DNA of 64,000 bases, taken from contig JANMDN010000046.1 of the NCBI GenBank assembly GCA_031376285.1, forward strand, positions 95,848-159,847, in the 5' to 3' direction. Both the position numbers and the translations under genes were made by a program. Positions 33,932 through 42,116 of the stretch are shown here, one piece after another (the stretch's first letter is position 1; each line of letters starts with the position of its first letter). The notes beneath the pieces are model-generated. The model worked only from the letters and a program-made list of their open reading frames with translations. It was not told the origin of the DNA and made no database searches. Source of the stretch: JANMDN01 sp031376285. Lineage in GTDB: Bacteria > Actinomycetota > Thermoleophilia > Miltoncostaeales > Miltoncostaeaceae.

Positions 33932-35128
33932 GTGAGCGGCAAACCTGTCGATTCGATCGCTGACGTCGTCGCCGAACTCCAGGCGGCGCTCCAGGCAGTC
34001 GCCATCAATCCATCGAGTGCGCGATCGGTCGAGCGGCTTGCAGACGCCTCGGAGCTTTCGGAGCGGGCGATGAATGGACTCACGGAGATGTCTCGCGTGG
34101 TCGGCATTCCAACGGATCCGCAGATCACGACCCGAAAGAGTGCCCTCGCCCCACTTCGTGTTGCCTTCAAGGCACCGGTTCGCAAGGCGATCAAGTGGTA
34201 CGTCAGCCCGGTCGCCACCCAAACGCGCTGGTTTGCGGAAGCCACCCTGGACACCGTCACCGCGCTCGTCCACGAGGTGCGGCGCATTGGCGACGAGAAC
34301 GTTCAACTGCGAACCAAGCTTGACCGGGATCTGAGTGGACTCCGTGATCGACTCACGAGACTGGAACGAGATCGAGCGCGCTCGCCTGCGCCGCCCAGCC
34401 GCGACGATTCGCCTCGGGTCGAGCACGGGTGGGCCGTTTCGCCCGGGCCGGTTGCGCCGATCGACTACCTCGCCTTCGAGGGGCTCGCGCGAGGGTCGAC
34501 GAGCGACATCGCAGCGCGGCAGCGCGAGTACCTGCTGGACTTCGGAGATGTCGATGACATCCTTGACGTGGGCTGCGGGCGCGGGGAATTCCTCACGCTC
34601 CTCAGGTCGGCTGGAAAGCGTGCGGTCGGCGTCGACCGAGATGCCGATATGGTCGATCACTCCCGCGCTGACGGACACGACGTTACCCTGGGGAACGCGA
34701 CGGAACACCTCGCAAGCCTCCCCGAGGACAGTCTTGGCGGCCTCTTTGCCGCCCAAGTGGTCGAGCACATGCCGCCAGGCCCCTTGGTTGCGTTCCTTGA
34801 CGCCGCATCGAGGGTGATCCGCCCCGGTGGGGTCATCGTTTTGGAGACGATCAACCCGGCGAGCCTGAGCGCCCTACGCAACTACTTCTCCGACCTCACC
34901 CACGCCCAGCCGCTTGTCGCCGAGACGCTTGCATTCCTCGTCGTAAGCGCGGGTTTCAGAAGTGTGGAAACCCGGTACACGAGTGTCCTCCCTGAGGAAG
35001 GTCGGCTGCAGGCACCGCACGAAGCCGACCTCCCAGGCCCGGCCGGCGCTGCAGTGCGTCGAAACGTCGAACTGCTGAACGCCCTGCTCTTTGCTCCCCA
35101 GGACTACGCGATCATCGCGCGCGCATGA
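33932..35128 (+). CDS. Class I SAM methyltransferase with long helical N-terminus
   Basis: 398 residues from GTG 33932, 7 nt after a TAGACT -10 (leaderless). Residues ~1-165 are helical and partly coiled-coil (VAELQAALQAVAINPSSARS, LVHEVRRIGDENVQLRTKLD, LRDRLTRLERDR), followed by a Pro/Ser linker. The SAM domain occupies ~180-398: DDILDVGCGRGEFLTLLRSA, AVGVDRDADMVDHSRA, LFAAQVVEHMPPG and PGGVIVLETINPASL. Methyltransferases with coiled-coil extensions accompany ABC-type O-polysaccharide systems, where some cap chains. A capping role is only inference. Overlaps the next GT4 gene by ATGA. Confidence 0.88.
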   Translation: MSGKPVDSIADVVAELQAALQAVAINPSSARSVERLADASELSERAMNGLTEMSRVVGIPTDPQITTRKSALAPLRVAFKAPVRKAIKWYVSPVATQTRWFAEATLDTVTALVHEVRRIGDENVQLRTKLDRDLSGLRDRLTRLERDRARSPAPPSRDDSPRVEHGWAVSPGPVAPIDYLAFEGLARGSTSDIAARQREYLLDFGDVDDILDVGCGRGEFLTLLRSAGKRAVGVDRDADMVDHSRADGHDVTLGNATEHLASLPEDSLGGLFAAQVVEHMPPGPLVAFLDAASRVIRPGGVIVLETINPASLSALRNYFSDLTHAQPLVAETLAFLVVSAGFRSVETRYTSVLPEEGRLQAPHEADLPGPAGAAVRRNVELLNALLFAPQDYAIIARA

Positions 35129-36165
35129 CGGGTTTGCGAATCGCGGTTTGCCTGCCGCAGGTGCCGTTTGAGCGCGGTGGAGCGGAGATCCTCGCCGATG
35201 ACCTGGTCGCCGCCTTGAATCGTCGCGGCCACGACGCCACCCTCGTGACCCTCCCGTTCAAGTGGTACCCCGATGTTGTGCTCCTCGAACACACGCTGGC
35301 CTGGCGAATGGTCGACCTCACTGAGGCGAACGGCCGTCCGATTGATCTTGTCATCGCGACGAAATTTCCGAGCTACCTCATTCGCCACCCGCGCAAGGTG
35401 GTTTGGCTCGTCCACCAGTTCCGACAGGCCTATGACCTGCACGGAACACGCTTTGCGCAGTTTGATGACGAACCCCGAGGAGTCGCGATGCGCGAGGCGG
35501 TCCGCGAAATGGACGCGACTGCCCTCGGTGAGGCCGAACGGCTCTATGCCATCTCACGCAACGTCGCAGATCGCCTCGACCGGTTCAACGGTCTGACGGC
35601 CGCGCCGCTCCTCCCTCCTCCTCAGTCATTTGCGACGTATCCGATCACAGACGATGGTTCGCTCCTCGTCGTCGGTCGGCTCGACGCGACCAAGCGCATC
35701 GACCTCATCATGCGGGCGCTCGCCCTCGTTCCCGACCTCCGCTGCGTGATCGTGGGCGAAGGCGGTGAGCGCGGCGCACTTGAACGACTGGTCCAGGGTC
35801 TTGGACTTGGCGACCGTGTGACCCTGACCGGACGACTCGACGCGGATGAACTTGCGCGGCGCTACAGCTCCTGCCGCGCGGTTGTCTACGTGCCGGTCGA
35901 TGAGGACTACGGTTTCGTCCCGATCGAGGCGCATCAGGCCGGCAAACCCGTGATCACCACGTCAGACTCAGGCGGCCCGCTCGATGTCGTGGCCGACGGA
36001 GAGTCCGGGCTGGTGTGCGCACCAGAGCCGGAAGCGCTCGCCGTCGCGATTCGCCGCTTCCACGACGATCCGGTCGAAGCGGCTCGGATGGGTGCCGTGG
36101 GGAAGGCCCGTGCGGATGGCTATTCCTGGGACGCCGTTGTGGACACCCTCACGGCGTCCGGCTGA
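35125..36165 (+). CDS. GT4 family glycosyltransferase
   Basis: 346 residues; ATG overlaps the previous stop. Features: RIAVCLPQVPFERGGAEILA, KVVWLVHQFRQAYDLHGTRF, SLLVVGRLDATKRIDLIMRA, CVIVGEGGERGALERLV and the donor-site YGFVPIEAHQAGKPVITTSD. The E-x7-E motif is slightly variant (EDYGFVPIEA). Cytoplasmic sugar transferase of the second GT operon (33932-37484). Confidence 0.92.
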   Translation: MTGLRIAVCLPQVPFERGGAEILADDLVAALNRRGHDATLVTLPFKWYPDVVLLEHTLAWRMVDLTEANGRPIDLVIATKFPSYLIRHPRKVVWLVHQFRQAYDLHGTRFAQFDDEPRGVAMREAVREMDATALGEAERLYAISRNVADRLDRFNGLTAAPLLPPPQSFATYPITDDGSLLVVGRLDATKRIDLIMRALALVPDLRCVIVGEGGERGALERLVQGLGLGDRVTLTGRLDADELARRYSSCRAVVYVPVDEDYGFVPIEAHQAGKPVITTSDSGGPLDVVADGESGLVCAPEPEALAVAIRRFHDDPVEAARMGAVGKARADGYSWDAVVDTLTASG

Positions 36166-37484
36166 TGGCCAGGATCGCCTGGCTGACGCCGCTGCCGCCC
36201 CAACGGAGCGGCATCGCCGATTATTCAGCGGCCCTCCTCCCGCTGATTGCTCAGCGCGTTTCGATCGATGCGTACTGCGAAGGCCGTCCCGATCCGATTC
36301 CGGGCGTGCGTGTCGTTCGGCCGACTCGCCGCGCGATCGCCCGTCTTGATCGCTACGACGCCGTCATCGCCCACGTTGGCAACTCCGACGCCCATCTTTG
36401 GATCGCCGACGTCCTCGCGGAGGTCCCCGCGCTCGTGGTGCTCCACGAATACGTCCTGCATCACATGGTCGCGTCACTCACGATCGGTCGAGGCCAAGGC
36501 GACCGTTACCTCGACCTGATGCAGGACGAGGCCGGTCGGGTCGGTCGCCTTCTTGGGCACGCGGTCCTCGACGGCCTCTCCGCTCCCCTTTGGGAGCGTG
36601 CGGCCGAGCGATACCCGCTAACCGGCGCCGTGCTTGAGAAGGCAACGGGTGTCATCTGCCATTCGGAGTTTGTCGCCGCCGAGATTGGCCGTCGTGCTCC
36701 GAGTCTTCCGACGATGGTGATCCCGATGCACGCACCACCGGCCGCTCAAGGGGCAGCGGAACGGCCCGACGGGGCGAGCTTTGTCATCGGCGCATTCGGA
36801 TTCATCACGCCGAACAAGCGCCTGCCGGAACTCATGAGCGCGGCCGCACAACTTTCAGCGAGCATTCCGGACCTTCACCTCGTGGTTGTTGGAGAGGCAC
36901 CACACACCGTTGACCCGAAGGCGATGGCTGCATCCGTGGGCCTTTCACCGGAGTCATTCACCTGCATCGGTTACGTGGACGCAGAACGATTTGATCGCCT
37001 CCTACGGGGCTGTGATGTCCTCGTCAACCTCCGCCACCCGACGCTCGGCGAAACCTCGGCGACGGTCGTAAGTGCACTGGCCCAGGGTGTGCCCACGGTT
37101 GTGTCGACGGGAGGTTGGTACGACGAGCTTCCAAGCGATGCGGTGGCCCGTGTGCCGAGCGGCGAGCGCGAGGTTGAACTTCTGACGGGGGTATTGGGCC
37201 GGCTTGCTGGCGACGCTGGGCTTCGGGAGCGCATGGCGGAGGCCGGGCGGAACTATGCAAGCCACCGCTTGAACCCTGCCGATTGTGCCGACGCATACAT
37301 CCGCGCGGCGCTCACGCCGATCGGCAGACCGGCGCTTCACCAGGACCTAACCGAGCGTTTGGGAACCCACATCGGTGGCGTCCTGGAGTCGAGCTTGCCG
37401 GCGAGGTCGAGCGTCCTCCACCGGATCGCCCTCGAACTCTCTCGTACCGGCTTTAGATCGGAGCCGCGGCGCCCTCGGAGGTGA
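36165..37484 (+). CDS. GT4 family glycosyltransferase, long C-terminus
   Basis: 439 residues; ATG 36165 shares one base with the previous stop (TGATG). Features: IAWLTPLPPQRSGIADYSAA, LVVLHEYVLHHMVASLTIGR (an H-rich acceptor loop), FVIGAFGFITPNKRLPELMS, and the C-terminal LGETSATVVSALAQGVPTVV replacing the usual EGFG motif. A ~60-residue basic tail follows. The last 32 bp overlap the convergent WecA-fusion gene. Confidence 0.9.
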   Translation: MARIAWLTPLPPQRSGIADYSAALLPLIAQRVSIDAYCEGRPDPIPGVRVVRPTRRAIARLDRYDAVIAHVGNSDAHLWIADVLAEVPALVVLHEYVLHHMVASLTIGRGQGDRYLDLMQDEAGRVGRLLGHAVLDGLSAPLWERAAERYPLTGAVLEKATGVICHSEFVAAEIGRRAPSLPTMVIPMHAPPAAQGAAERPDGASFVIGAFGFITPNKRLPELMSAAAQLSASIPDLHLVVVGEAPHTVDPKAMAASVGLSPESFTCIGYVDAERFDRLLRGCDVLVNLRHPTLGETSATVVSALAQGVPTVVSTGGWYDELPSDAVARVPSGEREVELLTGVLGRLAGDAGLRERMAEAGRNYASHRLNPADCADAYIRAALTPIGRPALHQDLTERLGTHIGGVLESSLPARSSVLHRIALELSRTGFRSEPRRPRR

Positions 37485-39273
37485 GATTCTCGTACGCGCG
37501 GATGGTCGTACACCGGGCCCCGGCGTGCTGGCAAGCGGCTTCAACGTGCTGGAGTCGCTCGCGTGGAGCGTCGGGAATGGTGACGTAGACAACCTCCGGT
37601 CGGTAGCGGTCGAGGATCATCTCGATGTTCGCCGTTCCTCCGACGACTTGCGCCCCTTGTGCACGGGCACCCATCTTTGCTGGGTCGTCATCGACAAACC
37701 CCGCAAGCACGAACTCGCCGCGCGTACGCAACTCACGTGCCAAGGCCACTCCACCGTTGCCGGCGCCGATGATCAGCGCCGTCGGCAGGTCGCGCTGATC
37801 GCGCATCCGTACGAGCCACTCCCCGATACCGCGCTCCGCAGCGCGGGATCCAGCAACGAGGAGGAAGCACAGGATGCCGTCAATCACGAACAGGCTGCGT
37901 GAGTAGCCGTGAAAACGGAAGACCACCGTGAGTGCCGCCACTGTGACGACCTCGGAGAGAAGGACCGCTTTCCCGACCCGTGCGATGTCGCCGATGCCGA
38001 CGTAGCGCCAGAGGCCCTTGTAGAGACCGAAGTACCACAGCGCGATGTATCGAATCGCAAGAACGAACGGGAACGACTCGACGATCAGCCGTGCATTCTC
38101 GGTGGAGGGGAGTCGGTCGTACCGGAGGATGTAGGCCAGGTAGTAGGCCGCGGCGATCAGGACGAAATCGACCAGACCTTCGAGGAGCCGGCGCTTGTGG
38201 AGGCGCGTCGTCTCAAGTGACACCCACTCGCCCTGCGTCGGCTCGTCGTCGGGAGTCGCGGCGCCTGAAGCGGCTCGGGCTCGCAGGAGCCCCCGGAGGA
38301 AGTAGACGAGAACCGCAGCCGAGAGTGCGACCCCGACAAGCGCGAGCGGAACGCTCTTGTAGCGGGCGTAGACGAACGACGAAGCGCCGAGCGCACCCGA
38401 GGCACCGATAAGGAGGGCGACCGCTCGCGTCTCGCTGAGACCGGAGAGCACGAGCCGATGGGAGGTGTGGTCACGACCACCTTGTGAGATTCGCCGCCCT
38501 TCGATGACCCGCATCGTCGAGACAAACGCGGTGTCGAGAATGGGAATCGCGAGGACGATGACCGGTACGGCAAACGCCGCGGCGAGGCTCGACGCCTGAC
38601 CCGAGCTTGCGGCGAGCGCAAGCCAGCTCAAGCTGAACCCGATGAGTTGGCTTCCCGAGTCGCCCATGAAGATCCGCGCCGGACGATTCGGCCGGAAGTT
38701 GAACGGCAGGAAGCCAGCGATCGCGGCGGCGAGGATCAGACCGACGGCGACGACCTCACCAAGGTCGCCGATGTGTGCGTGGGCCGCGAGGACGAGCGCG
38801 CTGACGAGGCCGACGCCAGCCGCAAGGCCGTCCATATTGTCGAGCAGGTTCATCGCGTTGGTGATCGCAATGACCCAGACGAAGGTGAGGACCGTGCCGA
38901 GTGGGCCCCCGACGATCTCGACGGTGGTTCCGGTCGCAAGCAGAATTGCTGTCGCGAGGATCTGGGTGATGACCTTCTGAAGTGGGCTCAGCCCTTTGAG
39001 ATCGTCGACGAGCCCCGCAGCAGCGATCACGAATACGGCTGCGACAAAGCCAGTCAGGCGGAGCGTATGAATGCGTCCACCCACGGCAAGGACGGCCGCG
39101 CCGAGGAGGAAGGCGACAAGGATTGCGACACCGCCGAAGCGCGATACCGAGTCAGTTCGCCAGCGCTCCTCGCCAGCCGAGGCTTGTCGCCCGACGCTTC
39201 GAGTCCGAACCAGAACCGCCGTCGCGCCGAGCGCCAAGGCAAAGGCGACGAGGACGGCGATGGTGAGCGTCAT
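37453..39273 (-). CDS. WecA/MraY-type GlcNAc-1-P transferase fused to a truncated CapD/PglF-like membrane-Rossmann module
   Basis: 606 residues. Residues 1-330 are a complete polyprenyl-phosphate N-acetylhexosamine-1-P transferase: LVDDLKG (88-94), NLLDNMDGLAAG (142-153), FMGDSGSQLIG (202-212) and GGRDHTSHRL (265-274), about ten membrane helices. It starts a glycan on undecaprenyl phosphate. Residues ~355-606 match the N-terminal half of PglF/WbpM/CapD dehydratases: four helices (LVDFVLIAAAYYLAYILRYD, IALWYFGLYKGLWRYVG) and a Rossmann CoA_binding_3-like domain (ALIIGAGNGGVALARELRTR, VLAGFVDDDPAKMGARAQGA). The catalytic SDR domain is absent; the protein stops just after the Rossmann module. 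Convergent overlap of 32 bp with the GT4 gene. Confidence 0.9.
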   Translation of the reverse strand: MTLTIAVLVAFALALGATAVLVRTRSVGRQASAGEERWRTDSVSRFGGVAILVAFLLGAAVLAVGGRIHTLRLTGFVAAVFVIAAAGLVDDLKGLSPLQKVITQILATAILLATGTTVEIVGGPLGTVLTFVWVIAITNAMNLLDNMDGLAAGVGLVSALVLAAHAHIGDLGEVVAVGLILAAAIAGFLPFNFRPNRPARIFMGDSGSQLIGFSLSWLALAASSGQASSLAAAFAVPVIVLAIPILDTAFVSTMRVIEGRRISQGGRDHTSHRLVLSGLSETRAVALLIGASGALGASSFVYARYKSVPLALVGVALSAAVLVYFLRGLLRARAASGAATPDDEPTQGEWVSLETTRLHKRRLLEGLVDFVLIAAAYYLAYILRYDRLPSTENARLIVESFPFVLAIRYIALWYFGLYKGLWRYVGIGDIARVGKAVLLSEVVTVAALTVVFRFHGYSRSLFVIDGILCFLLVAGSRAAERGIGEWLVRMRDQRDLPTALIIGAGNGGVALARELRTRGEFVLAGFVDDDPAKMGARAQGAQVVGGTANIEMILDRYRPEVVYVTIPDAPRERLQHVEAACQHAGARCTTIRAYENLTSEGAAAPI

Positions 39274-40277
39274 CCGGGAACTGCCGCCTCAAGCCGCGAA
39301 TGGGCGATCACGTCGGACAGGATCTCCGCAAGCGGGCGCTTTGGTGTCCATCCAAGGTCGCGGGTGATCTTGCTCGTGTCGGGCACCCGGTGGCGCATGT
39401 CTTCGAAGCCTTCGCCGTAGGCCTCCTCGTACGTGACGAGCTCCACCGCAGACTGGCTGCTCGTCTCGTCGATGATGCGCCGTGCGAGGTCCCCGATGGC
39501 GATCGGTTCCCCGTTTCCGATGTTGTAGATCTCGCCGGTCGTCTCCGTTGTATCGAGAAGCATGACGAGGGCGCGCACGGTGTCCTCGACGTGGCAGAAG
39601 CAGCGCGTCTGTGAACCGTCGCCGTGGACGAGCAGGGGTTCTCCGCGGAGTGCTCGCTCCACAAACGATGGTATGACCATCCCGTAGAAGCCGGTCTGGC
39701 GCGGTCCAACCGTGTTGAAGAGGCGGGCGACGACCACGTCGAGGCCGCGTTCCTCGCAGTACGCCAGCGAGAGGAACTCATCGAGCGCCTTCGAGGCCGC
39801 ATATCCCCACCGGTTCACGGTCGTCGGTCCGTAGATCCGACGTGCGGTTTCCGGGAGCGGATCGAGACTCTGATGGTCGCCGTAGACCTCGGAAGTCGAT
39901 GCGACGAGCACGCGTTTGTTGAAGCGCGCGCAGAGGTCAAGCACGACCTCGGTCCCGCGAACGTTCGTCGTCAGCGTTCGAACGGGCTCATCGACAACGA
40001 GCCGAACGCCCACCGCTGCGGCCATGTGCCAGACGCGGTCGCATTTGTGGACGAGACTGTTCACGACCGCCTCGTTCAAGACCGAGTCGACAACGAGGTG
40101 AAAGTCGGGCCTGCCCATCAGGTGCTCGACGTTCCCGAGTCGACCCGTGGAGAGATCGTCGAGAGCGAAGACCTCGTGGCCCAAATCCAACAGTGCCTCG
40201 CACAGATGGGATCCGATGAAGCCGGCGCCCCCGGTCACCAGACTCCGGGGACGCGGCAAGAGGGCGGCGTCGGACAC
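39270..40277 (-). CDS. NAD-dependent NDP-sugar epimerase/dehydratase (extended SDR)
   Basis: 335 residues from GTG 40277 (6 nt after TACCCT). NAD-binding SLVTGGAGFIGSHLCEALLD, then FALDDLSTGRLGNVEHL. Catalytic YxxxK in WGYAASKALDEFLSLAY, and STSEVYGD upstream. C-terminal substrate part: LLVHGDGSQTRCFCHVEDTV. Related to UDP-glucose/UDP-glucuronate epimerase-decarboxylase groups; the exact reaction is unknown. ATG of the downstream WecA fusion overlaps its stop, so the initiator and this enzyme are co-made. Confidence 0.9.
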   Translation of the reverse strand: MSDAALLPRPRSLVTGGAGFIGSHLCEALLDLGHEVFALDDLSTGRLGNVEHLMGRPDFHLVVDSVLNEAVVNSLVHKCDRVWHMAAAVGVRLVVDEPVRTLTTNVRGTEVVLDLCARFNKRVLVASTSEVYGDHQSLDPLPETARRIYGPTTVNRWGYAASKALDEFLSLAYCEERGLDVVVARLFNTVGPRQTGFYGMVIPSFVERALRGEPLLVHGDGSQTRCFCHVEDTVRALVMLLDTTETTGEIYNIGNGEPIAIGDLARRIIDETSSQSAVELVTYEEAYGEGFEDMRHRVPDTSKITRDLGWTPKRPLAEILSDVIAHSRLEAAVPG

Positions 40278-40283
40278 CCTACG

Positions 40284-40289
40284 AGGGTA
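40284..40289 (-). promoter_or_regulatory. -10 element for epimerase/WecA operon
   Basis: TACCCT on the minus strand ends 6 nt before GTG 40277. No Shine-Dalgarno is present, consistent with a leaderless mRNA. It faces a second -10 (40361-40366) for the divergent epimerase. Confidence 0.5.
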
Positions 40290-40360
40290 CAGGATGCCGT
40301 GTCGGTATCCGGCCTCAGAATTTTCGCGCGCCCCGCAAACGACCCGAAACAGCGGTCTGG

Positions 40361-40366
40361 TACGGT
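40361..40366 (+). promoter_or_regulatory. -10 element for second epimerase operon
   Basis: TACGGT ends 7 nt before ATG 40374, with no ribosome site between. Together with 40284-40289 it makes a back-to-back pair of leaderless promoters inside 96 bp. Confidence 0.5.
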
Positions 40367-40373
40367 CCCGCCG

Positions 40374-41309
40374 ATGCGTGCTCTGGTAACCGGCGGCGGT
40401 GGATTCATCGGCCATCACCTCGTCCGTCGACTCATCGAACTCGGTCACGATGTCCGAGTCCTCGACAACTTCTCGACGGGACATCGGGCTCGCCTGCGAG
40501 ACGTCGACGTCGAGGTTGTCGAAGGCGATCTGCGTTCGTATGAGCGCGTGCACACGGCCGTGCGCGGCGTCGATCGGGTTTACCACCTCGGAGCACTCCC
40601 GTCTGTGCCGCGTTCGATTCAGGACCCGCTCACCACCCACGCTGTCAATGTCGATGGCACGATGAACATCCTCCTTGCCTCCCGCGACGAGGGCGTACAG
40701 CGAGTCGTCTTCGCTTCGTCATCGTCGGTGTATGGGGCGAACCCGGCTCTTCCGAAGCGCGAGACTGATCTTGCGTTGCCCCTTTCGCCCTACGCCGTGT
40801 CGAAGCTCGCTGCCGAGCAGTACTGCCGGGCATTTCATGCGGTCTATGGTCTGGCGACGACCGCCCTGCGTCTCTTCAATGTCTACGGGCCAGGCCAGAG
40901 CCCCCACTCCGAATACGCCGCGGTTGTCCCGCGCTTTGTCGCCGCAATCGCCGAGGGCCGTCGACCGCTGATCTACGGAGACGGCGAGCAAACGCGGGAC
41001 TTCACGTACGTGGCAGATGTCGTGGACGCATTCGTCCGCGCCTCCGAAACTCCGGCAGCCGCCGGGGAGGTGCTTAACGTCGCAGGAAAGACCCAGACAA
41101 GTATTCGGGAACTCGCGGAGCTGATTGCGGACGCGTCGGGAAGCGACCTGAAACCCGAGCACGCCCCGACCCGCGATGGTGAGGTCCGACTCTCCCAGGG
41201 CGACGGCGCGCGGGCGGGAGAACTTCTCGAATGGTCGCCACAATGGCTGCTCGCCGACGGCGTACGAGAATGCGTCCGACAGCGCGACCTCGTGGACGCA
41301 CTCGCCTAA
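40374..41309 (+). CDS. UDP-glucose 4-epimerase-like NDP-sugar epimerase (extended SDR)
   Basis: 311 residues. NAD site RALVTGGGGFIGHHLVRRLI, RVLDNFSTGHRARL, SSSSVYGANPALPKRE and catalytic LPLSPYAVSKLAAEQYC; C-terminal LIYGDGEQTRDFTYVADVV. The pattern is that of GalE/WbpP/WbgU-type C4 epimerases. Supplies an epimerised nucleotide sugar to the glycosyltransferases. It is followed 6 bp later by a methyltransferase in the same operon. Confidence 0.92.
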   Translation: MRALVTGGGGFIGHHLVRRLIELGHDVRVLDNFSTGHRARLRDVDVEVVEGDLRSYERVHTAVRGVDRVYHLGALPSVPRSIQDPLTTHAVNVDGTMNILLASRDEGVQRVVFASSSSVYGANPALPKRETDLALPLSPYAVSKLAAEQYCRAFHAVYGLATTALRLFNVYGPGQSPHSEYAAVVPRFVAAIAEGRRPLIYGDGEQTRDFTYVADVVDAFVRASETPAAAGEVLNVAGKTQTSIRELAELIADASGSDLKPEHAPTRDGEVRLSQGDGARAGELLEWSPQWLLADGVRECVRQRDLVDALA

Positions 41310-41315
41310 GTCCGA

Positions 41316-42092
41316 ATGGGTGCCATCGGACCAGGCGGGAGGGCTGGAGACGGCACCGCCGCGGCCTCGTTCCTCGGTCGAGTTCTGAGCGTTGAGCTAG
41401 GTGTCCAAGCCGGGGCAGAGGTTCTCGACTTTGGCTGTGGGAGCGGAGGGCTCGTCGTTGGAATGGATCAGCTCGGTCTCAAAATGCGCGGCTGTGACGT
41501 AGGACGATTCTGGGATACGGACCTCGGGGACCGTCTGTCGCTGATTGAAAGTGATCCCTACCGCCTCCCATATCCCGACGCCACCTTCGACGCGGTAATC
41601 AGCACCAGCGTGCTGGAGCACGCCCAGAACAAAGATGAAGTCTTTCGAGAGATTCACCGTGTTCTCCGGCCGGGCGGGTTGATGCTGCACCTATACCCAG
41701 GCAAGTACTACCTCCCAACCGAACCCCACATCTACGTCCCGCTCGTCAGCTGGATGTGGCCTCGAGTACCGCGGGCATGGCTCGTCCTATGGGCGATGCT
41801 CGGAACTCGAAATGAGTTTCAGCAGGGTCTCTCTTGGAGGGATGTCGTGGCGACCAACGTCACGTACTGCGAGACCGGCCTCTCGTACTGGGGCGAGCGG
41901 CGCTATCGCGGATCACTTCGCGGAGTGTTCGAAGACTGCTCATTTCCGCAGCACTTCTACGTGCGTCACTCCGACGGAGGAGCCGCTCGGCTTGCTCGGC
42001 GCCTGCCGTTCAAGAATCTGACCGGGGCCTTAATTGGAAAAGTGCGTATGAACTTGCTTCTCGCTCGCAAGCGCTCAGCGCGCCCGAACTAA
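41316..42092 (+). CDS. Class I SAM-dependent methyltransferase
   Basis: 258 residues. SAM fold: EVLDFGCGSGGLVVGMDQLG, MRGCDVGRFWDTD (atypical acidic loop), YPDATFDAVISTSVLEHAQN and VLRPGGLMLHLYPGKYYLP. The C-terminal part is aromatic-rich (HIYVPLVSWMWPRVPRAWLV), possibly a membrane-touching helix. Second gene after the epimerase; the short spacer lacks a clear ribosome site. Target unknown, likely the glycan. It is convergent with the GT-C::methyltransferase fusion. Confidence 0.86.
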   Translation: MGAIGPGGRAGDGTAAASFLGRVLSVELGVQAGAEVLDFGCGSGGLVVGMDQLGLKMRGCDVGRFWDTDLGDRLSLIESDPYRLPYPDATFDAVISTSVLEHAQNKDEVFREIHRVLRPGGLMLHLYPGKYYLPTEPHIYVPLVSWMWPRVPRAWLVLWAMLGTRNEFQQGLSWRDVVATNVTYCETGLSYWGERRYRGSLRGVFEDCSFPQHFYVRHSDGGAARLARRLPFKNLTGALIGKVRMNLLLARKRSARPN

Positions 42093-42116
42093 CGCAGCCC
42101 GGGAGGAGCTGCCTGC

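Noticed and set aside
33578..34768. Minus-strand open frame of 396 codons
   Set aside because: Antisense of the methyltransferase at 33932, which has clear SAM motifs.
39624..40373. N-terminal extension of the epimerase starting at 39624
   Set aside because: Overlaps the oppositely oriented epimerase; family proteins start at the NAD-binding motif and ATG 40374 is placed 7 nt after a -10.
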